Shown here: positions 14,431 through 20,172 of the stretch, piece after piece
Layout: each line of letters starts with the position of its first letter
How positions within the stretch are numbered: the first letter of the stretch is position 1
Assembly (NCBI GenBank): GCA_051005235.1
Contig: JBPCJO010000015.1
Location: 1 to 23,180, forward strand
Direction of reading: 5' to 3'
DNA length: 23,180 nt
Source of the DNA: JALQXV01 sp051005235
GTDB lineage: Bacteria; Patescibacteriota; Saccharimonadia; Saccharimonadales; 2-12-FULL-41-12
Notes under the pieces: model-generated
Database searches by the model: none
Seen by the model: only the letters and a program-made list of their open reading frames with translations
What the model was told of the DNA's origin: nothing
Program-made: the position numbers and the translations under genes

Positions 14431-14629
14431 ATGGCTATACTGTTTCACTACTTATATTGAACCCTTTTTGGGATCTTGCCGTCTCGTCAGCGAAAGCCAA
14501 CTTGGTGAGTACCGATGAATTGGTTGACCTAATACGTCTCGTTCGACTTCTATACCTGGCATTCATTAAAATGTAATGAAAGTCCTATACGGTAAGCTAC
14601 TCAATTAAGTAGGATCGGTTAGTTTTTTT
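14431..14629 (+). ncRNA. Candidate structured small RNA (6S-like architecture)
   Basis: No protein is encoded, but several signals agree on a discrete RNA of about 195 nt. An extended -10 promoter lies directly upstream. The 5' segment 14435-14442 (CTATACTG) can pair with 14616-14622 (CGGTTAG), and 14448-14459 (CTACTTATATTG) with 14602-14612 (CAATTAAGTAG), each with a one-base bulge and separated by a small internal loop. The 3' strand ends directly before seven Ts (14623-14629), as in an intrinsic terminator. Inside are hairpins CCC-TTTTT-GGG (14462-14472) and TTCATTA-N5-TAATGAA (14563-14581). A closed 5'-3' stem with a large interior and this length resembles 6S RNA, but I cannot confirm a family; it is not tRNA, tmRNA, SRP RNA or RNase P RNA by their conserved sequences. 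Confidence 0.55.
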
Positions 14630-14679
14630 ATAAATCCGGATTAATTAACTATCGACTCAATAAATTAAGGTAAATAAAA

Positions 14680-14735
14680 ACAGACAAGTCGGTGTTTGCG
14701 GGAAACCATCGACTTGTCTGTAGTTTTGTTTTGAG
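14680..14735. terminator. Strong bidirectional terminator between the small RNA and rplU
   Basis: A perfect 12-bp stem (ACAGACAAGTCG at 14680-14691 with its complement at 14710-14721) encloses an 18-nt loop that itself contains GTTT/AAAC pairing. On the minus strand the stem is followed directly by TTTTTATTT, so it is an excellent terminator for rplU transcripts. On the plus strand it is followed by TAGTTTTGTTTTG, so it can also back up termination of the small RNA. Confidence 0.85.
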
Positions 14736-14955
14736 GTTTTTATTTTTGTTTGCTATTTAGTTTTTGTTAAAAAATTAAATAGCTGGTTTTTAGTATGACT
14801 GGTCTGAACAATTCTTGCAAGAACTTTTTATGGTTAATTGCAATTTTGAGTATAAAAAGTGTTCAATTTGTATTTTTAACCTGTTAGCAAAATAAAAAAT
14901 AACTGCTACTGTGCAGTCATTTTATATAAGGCCGATCCAGATGAAACAATTTGTA
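14736..14955. other. AT-rich 3' region of rplU with several hairpins, no gene seen
   Basis: This 220-bp stretch has no supported reading frame. It contains a 14-bp stem with one G-T wobble and a 4-nt loop (14752-14765 with 14770-14783), a perfect 12-bp palindrome TTCTTGCAAGAA (14812-14823), a 9-bp stem ACTTTTTAT (14823-14831) with 14852-14860, and a small ACTGC/GCAGT hairpin near 14902-14917. It would be the 3' untranslated region of rplU on the minus strand, lying before the terminator at 14680-14721. An rpmA (bL27) gene, usual at this place, is not present. Confidence 0.6.
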
Positions 14956-15264
14956 TTATTTAATTGAATCAATTTTGAGGGTCGTCAAACGCTGGCGATG
15001 GCCACGGACGGTGCGTACGCGCTTCTTAGCCTTGTAGCGGATCGAGGTGACTTTGTCTTGCTTTACGTCGGCCTCAACGATAGTAGCTGCGACTGTGACG
15101 CCGGCAACAGAAGGTGCGCCGACGCTAGTTTTTGCACCATCTATCACCAACAATGGCTCAAAGTTGAGCTTTGGTTTATCGCTTTTGACGAGTTCGACAT
15201 CGATTGTCTCGCCTTCGGCCACAAGATACTGGTGGCCGCCAGTTACAATAACTGCTTTTTTCAT
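14956..15264 (-). CDS. rplU: 50S ribosomal protein bL21
   Basis: This large-subunit protein of 102 residues has the usual length and the typical features: the start KKAVIVTGGHQYLVAEGETIDVE, the middle VIDGAKTSVGAPSVAGVTVAATIV, and the basic C-terminus KAKKRVRTVRGHRQRLTTLKIDSI that binds 23S rRNA. AAGAGG (15278-15273) lies 8 nt before the ATG. It is transcribed alone from a near-consensus promoter; in most bacteria rpmA follows directly, but here it does not. Confidence 0.96.
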   Translation of the reverse strand: MKKAVIVTGGHQYLVAEGETIDVELVKSDKPKLNFEPLLVIDGAKTSVGAPSVAGVTVAATIVEADVKQDKVTSIRYKAKKRVRTVRGHRQRLTTLKIDSIK

Positions 15265-15312
15265 CTAGTTAACCTCTTAAAAATTGCATTATTTTTTGAA
15301 AAGACTCTACTG

Positions 15313-15341
15313 ATATTAACAGATTGAGCTTTCTCTGTCAA
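15313..15341 (-). promoter_or_regulatory. rplU: Near-consensus promoter of rplU
   Basis: On the minus strand TTGACA (15341-15336), a 17-bp spacer, and TAATAT (15318-15313) with TGT before it combine a perfect -35 box and an extended -10 box. This is the strongest promoter in the window. The transcript should start near 15306, about 40 nt before the ATG. Confidence 0.85.
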
Positions 15342-15428
15342 AGGTGGGCTAGCAACCGGTCATTAACCCATGATTACAAAAAAGCTGTTGTATTTTTACC
15401 TAACGTTAATAAAAATTTAATAATTGAT

Positions 15429-15437
15429 TGCTAATGT
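15429..15437 (+). promoter_or_regulatory. Possible extended -10 promoter of the coiled-coil gene (leaderless type)
   Basis: TGC-TAATGT (15429-15437) is followed by six bases and the ATG at 15444, with no Shine-Dalgarno sequence. The spacing equals that of htrA. The -35 region is AT-rich without a clear box. Confidence 0.4.
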
Positions 15438-15443
15438 AGTCAT

Positions 15444-15830
15444 ATGGAACCTTTTCAAGGGGATTCAAACATATTATTTAAAGTGTTAAGGGGTATACTA
15501 AGTAGCATGAAAGACTATGTCACAAAGCAAGAACTGCAAAAAGAACTGCAAAAAGAACTGCAAAGCCTAAAAAATGATCTCGGGAAAGACTTGCGCAACG
15601 ACTGGCGAGAAGATATCCATAACAGCATTGATAAAGCGACAACTACCATCGTTGCCGACATTGGTCAGGCCATACAAGAACTTGGGACTATGATGAGCCA
15701 GAGATTCGACCGCCTAGATGGACGGCTTAATAAGCATGCCGTTGCGATAGACGAACATGAGGGTGAGATATCTTTACTGCACAAAAAGTATGACAGTTTG
15801 GCGGATGCCGCTAATCACCGCCCTGCCTAA
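15444..15830 (+). CDS. Unknown 128-residue coiled-coil protein
   Basis: I do not recognise a named family. After a short start (about 1-22) with a hydrophobic LFKVLRGILSSM stretch, the protein is highly charged and helical: residues 28-45 contain the ELQK tetrad repeated nearly three times, encoded by a 12-bp tandem repeat; residues 50-125 continue with Asp/Lys/Arg-rich heptad-like spacing (MSQRFDRLDGRLNKHAVAIDEHEGEISLLHKKYDSL). There is no clear signal peptide or membrane helix. It resembles the many small coiled-coil proteins of CPR genomes and phages. It is convergent with ileS, 14 nt apart, and its codon use does not look out of place. Confidence 0.7.
   Translation: MEPFQGDSNILFKVLRGILSSMKDYVTKQELQKELQKELQSLKNDLGKDLRNDWREDIHNSIDKATTTIVADIGQAIQELGTMMSQRFDRLDGRLNKHAVAIDEHEGEISLLHKKYDSLADAANHRPA
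15531..15563 (+). repeat. 12-bp tandem repeat inside the coiled-coil gene
   Basis: The unit GAACTGCAAAAA occurs twice exactly (15531-15542, 15543-15554) followed by a partial third copy GAACTGCAA (15555-15563). It encodes the repeated ELQK tetrad. The copy number could vary without breaking the frame. Confidence 0.85.
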
Positions 15831-15844
15831 CATTCCGTTTCCCG

Positions 15845-18724
15845 TTAGCTAGCTTTTAGCGAAATCTGTAGCAGAACGCCGTCAACGCTCAGGTCGGTGA
15901 CAAAATCGTATGTATCCCCGTACGTTACGGTGGCAGCCAGTGTTTCGGCAGCAATTATGTCTTCGTACATGGTTATCGATTCACGTAATTCTCCGGTTGC
16001 CTCAAAAGACAACATTATCCGGTCGTCAACCTGTAAACCGGCCTGCTTGCGGGCATTCTGGACATGGCGAACTACTTCACGCATTAAACCTTCCCGCTTT
16101 AGTTCTGGGCTCATGTTTAAATTCATAACTACCGGTGAGGCCTCAGTGTGGGTATGGGTGAACACCTCTTTAACATTCAGCTCTTCTAGTATAATCTCTT
16201 GGAGCTCGGGAGTCAGTATCTGTTTTTCATCAAGCACGCTGACCGACTGGAGGGGTTGGCGGACTTTTATCTTAGCCTTAGCACGTTGCGACAAGCCGTC
16301 GTTGATGATTTCGCGGACGAACGCCATATCGCGGACGAGCAAGTCATTAACATGCCCAGAAGCGGGCCAATCGAGTAAGTGTACACTCTCGCCTCCTGTG
16401 AGCTTGCGGTAGAGCTCCTCTGCTATAAAAGGTGAAAACGGTGCTAATATCATACTTAATCTCACCAGAACGTAGTGTAGTGTGCCATAAGCTGCTTGTT
16501 TATCGGCGCTGTCATTACCACTCTTCCAGAAGCGGCGGCGCGAACGGCGGACATACCAGTTCGATGCGTCTTCGATAAACGGCAGGATTGGCTTTACAGC
16601 ATTTGGAATGTCATAAGCCTCCATGTGTTTTTCAACTTCTTGGGTTAGTTGATGGATCCGACCGATAATCCATTGGTCGAGTAGGTTTTCTGAAGTAATA
16701 CTGGGGTCTTTTAGATCACCACCCCACTCCCAATCATCGACTTCGGCGTACATGGTAAAGAAGTCGTACATATTCCAAACCATACTTAGCTTTCGTGCCA
16801 CATCGCCGACATCTTTATCTTGTAGCTTAAAATCTTCGCCATTCAACAAAGGGCTTTGTAGCATAAGATAACGGTATGAATCTACTGAGTATTGATCCAT
16901 TAGCTCCATTGGGTCAATGTAATTACCTAATTTTTTGCTGAGCTTTTTGCCATCAGCGCCATTTATAAATCCGGTACATATCAAGTTCTTAAATGGTGAT
17001 TTATCGAATAAGGCAACATTAACTGCGGTCAGCGCGTAAAACCAGCCCCGGGTTTGGTCAATTGCTTCGATAATAAAATCAGCCGGAAAGCTTAGCTCGA
17101 ACGTCTGCTTGTTTTCAAATGGATAGTGAAACTGGGCAAACGGCATACTGCCGCTCTCAAACCAACAATCTAACACTTTACCAATGTGCTTTAAGGTTAC
17201 GCCGTCAACCTTAAAGGTCACATTCATAACATTCGGTAAATGGTAATCATCTAGTTTTTTACCCGTTAATTGCTCAAATTCTTGGTAAGAACCAATCACC
17301 TTTATAACTTCTGTACCATCATCGCGCAGCCCACGCCATACCGGTATAGGCGTTGCCCAGTAACGATCCCGCGACAGGTTCCAGTCCGGCGCTGACTCTA
17401 AAATATGTTTGAACCTGCCATTCTTCATGTGGGACGGCATCCAGTTGGTTGTCTCGTTAGCAGTTAGCATATTGGTTTTTTGGGCCTGTATATCCATAAA
17501 CCAGCTGGGGTGAGCTCGATACATAAGCTTTGTATTACAGCGGTGACAATGAGGATATTCGTGTTTTATATAGTCAACTTTAAGGGCTTTGTCTTCTGCT
17601 ACCAACGTTTTGGCAATCTCTTTATTCACTTCCCAGATATTCTGGCCCTGCCAGCGGCCTTGCGTATAGTTACCGTTCTCGTCAACGATCGAAACAATCG
17701 GCACGCCGTGAGACTCGCATAGATCGAAGTCCTCTTCGCCGTAAGCTGGAGCTTCGTGCACGATGCCGGTACCGTCCTCGGCTGTTACAAAATCGGCACT
17801 GAGGATACGGTGGGCAGCCGAACCGTGGTTCTCAAACAACGGATGATACTTCTTCCCTACCAGTTTCTTACCTTTAACCTTCTTTACAATCTTATAGTTG
17901 AGCGGCTGATGTTTTTCGTCAGTAAATACTTTTTCTACTGCCAACGAGGCGACATACATTTTCTTACCCTTATATTCTACGAGGCTGTAGTCGAGGCTTT
18001 CGTTAACGGCTATGGCTACGTTGGCAGGCAATGTCCAAGGCGTAGTTGTCCAGGTCAAGACATACTCATTTGAGCCTTCGAGCTGAAAATATACAAATAC
18101 ACTCGGATCGGTATCCATCTGATAACTGTTCTCCATCGCAACTTCGGACTTAGAGATAGGCGTGGCATCTTTGGTGCAGTACAGAAGAACTTTCTCGCCT
18201 TCGTAGATCTTACCTTTTTCGTACAATTCTTTGAATGCCCACCAAACTGATTCCATATAATCTGGATCCATGGTTTTATAAGCGCCTTTAAATTCCACCC
18301 AGCGCCCCAGCCGTTCAATAGTGTCTTCCCACTCTGTGCCAGTCTGAACCATTGCCTCTCGGCAGGCTTTAACATAATCAGCAATGCTAATTTTAGTGCC
18401 AATTTCTTTTTTGTTGGCAATACCCAGTTTCTTTTCCACAAACACTTCAGCGGGCAGTCCGTGACAATCCCATCCCCAACGGCGTTCGACTCGCTTGCCC
18501 TTCATGGTTTGATAACGTGCCACGCTGTCTTTGACGGCAGAAATGAGCAAATGCCCATGGTGCGGCTTGCCGGTTAAAAACGGCGGTCCATCGTAAAACA
18601 CAAAGGCGTTGTCTTCTGGCCGCTGTTGGACTGATTTCTCGAAGGTTTTATGCTTCTTCCAATACTGAACCAGATCTTTTTCGTAATCGATGGCCTTGCG
18701 TCGTGTACCCTGTTTGAATTTCAT
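15845..18724 (-). CDS. ileS: Isoleucyl-tRNA synthetase
   Basis: This class I synthetase charges tRNA-Ile. The 959-residue protein shows the HIGH-type motif as PHHGHLL around residues 54-60, the isoleucine-specific GWDCHGLPAE near 84-93, the CP1 editing domain with TWTTTPWTLPANVAI near 225-240, the KMSKS-type motif as KLSKK at 594-598, and a C-terminal anticodon-binding domain from about 690 (WIIGRIHQLTQEVEKHM). The length fits the family. AAGGAG lies 8 nt before the ATG. It is preceded by a leader with T-box features (18725-18953), so expression probably responds to uncharged tRNA-Ile. Confidence 0.97.
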   Translation of the reverse strand: MKFKQGTRRKAIDYEKDLVQYWKKHKTFEKSVQQRPEDNAFVFYDGPPFLTGKPHHGHLLISAVKDSVARYQTMKGKRVERRWGWDCHGLPAEVFVEKKLGIANKKEIGTKISIADYVKACREAMVQTGTEWEDTIERLGRWVEFKGAYKTMDPDYMESVWWAFKELYEKGKIYEGEKVLLYCTKDATPISKSEVAMENSYQMDTDPSVFVYFQLEGSNEYVLTWTTTPWTLPANVAIAVNESLDYSLVEYKGKKMYVASLAVEKVFTDEKHQPLNYKIVKKVKGKKLVGKKYHPLFENHGSAAHRILSADFVTAEDGTGIVHEAPAYGEEDFDLCESHGVPIVSIVDENGNYTQGRWQGQNIWEVNKEIAKTLVAEDKALKVDYIKHEYPHCHRCNTKLMYRAHPSWFMDIQAQKTNMLTANETTNWMPSHMKNGRFKHILESAPDWNLSRDRYWATPIPVWRGLRDDGTEVIKVIGSYQEFEQLTGKKLDDYHLPNVMNVTFKVDGVTLKHIGKVLDCWFESGSMPFAQFHYPFENKQTFELSFPADFIIEAIDQTRGWFYALTAVNVALFDKSPFKNLICTGFINGADGKKLSKKLGNYIDPMELMDQYSVDSYRYLMLQSPLLNGEDFKLQDKDVGDVARKLSMVWNMYDFFTMYAEVDDWEWGGDLKDPSITSENLLDQWIIGRIHQLTQEVEKHMEAYDIPNAVKPILPFIEDASNWYVRRSRRRFWKSGNDSADKQAAYGTLHYVLVRLSMILAPFSPFIAEELYRKLTGGESVHLLDWPASGHVNDLLVRDMAFVREIINDGLSQRAKAKIKVRQPLQSVSVLDEKQILTPELQEIILEELNVKEVFTHTHTEASPVVMNLNMSPELKREGLMREVVRHVQNARKQAGLQVDDRIMLSFEATGELRESITMYEDIIAAETLAATVTYGDTYDFVTDLSVDGVLLQISLKAS

Positions 18725-18953
18725 GACCGTTACTCCTTAAAATATATAAAAGCACCTTGCTTGGCTGTCAGAATCCCTTTTACGTAAAGGACGGTACCAT
18801 CTGACTTCCAAACAAGATGCTCTGGCATCTATGTTTAGCGCTTACTTATGCGATTTACGGACCAGACCGTCAGGATTTACTAACAAAACGCGTTCTCCCT
18901 GCTACATTCGTGGGTGATAGCCACTCATCCGCTTGTGTAAGCGAAATGTATGT
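18725..18953 (-). promoter_or_regulatory. Isoleucine T-box leader of ileS (probably translational)
   Basis: The leader between the promoter and ileS shows the core of a T-box riboswitch. GTCAGA (18805-18800) pairs with TCTGAC (18772-18767), and between them lies the bulge TGGTACCG (18799-18792), matching the conserved T-box core UGGNACCG. Its UGGU can pair with an ACCA tRNA end, as expected for tRNA-Ile with discriminator A. Further upstream GTGG-CTATCAC-CCAC (18924-18910) forms a stem with a 7-nt loop that presents AUC, an isoleucine codon, at its centre; a GGATGA motif precedes it. TCCTT (18791-18787) in the antiterminator arm could alternatively pair with AAGGA of the Shine-Dalgarno site (18738-18733), and no good terminator is seen, so control of translation is more likely than of transcription. 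Confidence 0.8.
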
Positions 18954-18959
18954 ACTGAC

Positions 18960-18968
18960 ATTATACCA
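18960..18968 (-). promoter_or_regulatory. Extended -10 promoter of the ileS leader
   Basis: TGG-TATAAT (18968-18960) on the minus strand is an extended -10 element with a perfect hexamer. Transcription should start near 18953, giving a leader of about 229 nt that contains the T-box elements. It lies directly after the stop codon of the thioredoxin-like gene. Confidence 0.7.
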
Positions 18969-18986
18969 GACTAAGCCCGCTTGTAT

Positions 18987-19250
18987 CTACGCCCGAGTAT
19001 AGTAGGCAACTTCGCTTCGGAGCGGCAGCATAGTGCCTTGCCACTCTTTAATAAGCTGTCCGTCTGTACCTAGCACTAGCACAGCCGGATATTGTACAAC
19101 ACCGTATAAACTGGCGGTTGACGCGCCATCGCGCGTATCCAAATTAACCAAATCAATCTTGGCCTGATACTCACGCTCCAGCTCATGCGCAAACTCCTCT
19201 ACCGACCGGGCGGTTTCCGAGTTTGGTCGATACAGCACCATAACTTTCAT
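18987..19250 (-). CDS. Thioredoxin-fold protein without redox cysteines
   Basis: The 87-residue protein has the pattern of a thioredoxin/glutaredoxin fold: strand MKVMVLYRP, a helix (SVEEFAHELEREY), strand IDLVNLDTR, a helix (GASTASLYGV), then QYPAVLVLGTDG with the conserved cis-proline position, and a last strand and helix. The usual CxxC site is absent: the position after the first strand reads RPNSET, and there is no cysteine in the protein. It is therefore probably not a redox enzyme; a binding or regulatory role is likelier. Its promoter sits at the end of the palindromic element at 19264-19423. It is followed at 18968 by the ileS promoter. Confidence 0.8.
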   Translation of the reverse strand: MKVMVLYRPNSETARSVEEFAHELEREYQAKIDLVNLDTRDGASTASLYGVVQYPAVLVLGTDGQLIKEWQGTMLPLRSEVAYYTRA

Positions 19251-19258
19251 ATGTTTTA

Positions 19259-19287
19259 AGTATATAGGACTTTCACACTTTTGTGCA
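19259..19287 (-). promoter_or_regulatory. Promoter of the thioredoxin-like gene at the edge of the palindromic element
   Basis: On the minus strand TGCACA (19287-19282), a 17-bp spacer and TATACT (19264-19259) form a moderate sigma-70-type promoter; the ATG at 19250 follows 8 nt after the -10 box with no Shine-Dalgarno. The -35 box and spacer lie inside the palindromic element, so the element supplies part of this promoter. Confidence 0.55.
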
Positions 19288-19423
19288 GATGCCAGGGTTT
19301 AGCTGAGACGAGCGAGAGCTTTTAGATTTCTGGAGGGGTAGCTGTAGCTACACCGAGAGAAAGATGAAAGGTCGTAGCCGCTCAGGTAGAGCCTGGGGCT
19401 GTAGAAAAGTGTGAAAGTCCTAT
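19264..19423. repeat. 160-bp imperfect palindrome (ERIC/MITE-like element)
   Basis: The ends (19264-19282 and 19405-19423) are perfect 19-bp inverted repeats beginning ATAGGAC. Pairing continues imperfectly along both arms (for example CTGAG at 19303-19307 with CTCAG at 19381-19385, and ATTTCT at 19326-19331 with AGAAAGAT near 19358) up to a tip GTAGC-TGTA-GCTAC at 19338-19351, so the whole segment can fold into one long hairpin. It has no reading frame. Size and symmetry resemble ERIC-type repeats and hairpin MITEs. It lies between the thioredoxin-like gene and the toxin-antitoxin operator. I see no clear target-site duplication. Confidence 0.8.
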
Positions 19424-19491
19424 TTAGCAGTTTTAATCTTTTCGTAATAAGTTCCTGCTACATTAGGTTCTCAGGTAGTCCTTTTTTAGAC

Positions 19492-19539
19492 ACTACACAT
19501 TTGACACCAAAATGTACATATTCGTGTCAAATGTGTAGT
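19492..19539. promoter_or_regulatory. Operator of the toxin-antitoxin pair: perfect 16-bp inverted repeat
   Basis: ACTACACATTTGACAC (19492-19507) and its exact complement at 19524-19539 are separated by 16 bp, directly upstream of the antitoxin gene. A TTGACA lies at 19501-19506 inside the left arm and could be a -35 box, though a matching -10 box at normal spacing is not clear. Ribbon-helix-helix antitoxins commonly repress their own operon by binding such repeats. Confidence 0.75.
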
Positions 19540-19570
19540 CATTAAAAACAAACTATTGAAAGGAGGCGAT

Positions 19571-19867
19571 ATGAACCCGAATGCAGACAAAATAACCTCT
19601 CTGCGCTTTAATATTAACGCTCAGCTTAAAGAAGAGGCGCAGCAGCTGGCTGACGATATTGGAGTGCCACTTAGCACGGTTATTATGGTGCAGTTAAAAG
19701 ATTTTGTACGTAGCCGGCAGCTTACTATCTCTAGTTTGCCGCGCTTGAATGAAGCGCTGGAGCAAGAAGTTCTGCGGGCTGTCGAAGATTACGACAATAA
19801 AAAGGATATTTCGAGAGTACTGCGTAACCGAAGTGCTATCGCCAGTTATTTGCGAGGTTTGCGATGA
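19571..19867 (+). CDS. RelB/DinJ-like antitoxin (ribbon-helix-helix)
   Basis: The 98-residue protein is likely the antitoxin of a type II pair. Residues 8-50 (TSLRFNINAQLKEEAQQLADDIGVPLSTVIMVQLKDFV) follow the DinJ/RelB pattern of a beta strand with alternating residues, a helix, a turn and a second helix; the C-terminal half is charged and probably wraps the toxin. The ATG at 19571 is decided by the strong Shine-Dalgarno AAAGGAGG 5-7 nt upstream, the best in the window. The gene overlaps the toxin gene by 4 nt (ATGA). The inverted repeat at 19492-19539 is its probable operator. Confidence 0.85.
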   Translation: MNPNADKITSLRFNINAQLKEEAQQLADDIGVPLSTVIMVQLKDFVRSRQLTISSLPRLNEALEQEVLRAVEDYDNKKDISRVLRNRSAIASYLRGLR

Positions 19868-20172
19868 TTATTGTGTTTCACCGGTCTTTTGAGGACTACT
19901 TCCGGCAGCTTGCCTGGAGGGAAAAGATCCTTCCCCAGCAGCAAATCTGTTATTTTTCGGTGAATCCCTTAGGACCAGGCTTTGCGAGACGACCGATTTA
20001 TGTGCCAACGACGACCGGTCGGGGCAGCTACATGATATGTTTAGGGCAAAATTATAGAGCGGTCTATCACCTGGTTGATGACGAGACCGCTCTTTTTACA
20101 CATCTATTGCCTACTGAGAGCAGTGATGACTATGAGCAGCCGGTGGTGCTGCCGCAGGAGGTGCAGACGTAA
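19864..20172 (+). CDS. RelE/YafQ-ParE superfamily toxin-like protein
   Basis: This 102-residue protein follows the antitoxin with an ATGA overlap, the standard layout of type II systems. The N-terminus IIVFHRSFEDYFRQLAWREK resembles the first strand and helix of RelE-type toxins, and LGQNYRAVYHLVDDETALFTHL matches their central YRxxY and hydrophobic strand region. It may be an mRNA interferase, or a gyrase inhibitor if ParE-like; the catalytic residues cannot be assigned with confidence. The C-terminal 20 residues extend beyond the usual family end, and the last 43 bp overlap the 3' end of nrdJ on the other strand. Confidence 0.75.
   Translation: MIIVFHRSFEDYFRQLAWREKILPQQQICYFSVNPLGPGFARRPIYVPTTTGRGSYMICLGQNYRAVYHLVDDETALFTHLLPTESSDDYEQPVVLPQEVQT

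Noticed and set aside
14441..14448. TGTTTCAC, the left half of a parS site, next to parAB
   Set aside because: The right half GTGAAACA is absent, so it is not a parS palindrome; the segment is better explained as part of the small RNA.
14534..14552. GTTCGACTT as a possible T-arm of a tRNA
   Set aside because: The flanking bases do not pair and no acceptor or anticodon stem can be built; no tRNA genes were found in the window.
14577..14589. TGAAAGTCCTATA shared between the small RNA and the end of the palindromic element
   Set aside because: A single 13-nt match in a window of this size on two strands is expected by chance; the surrounding bases differ.
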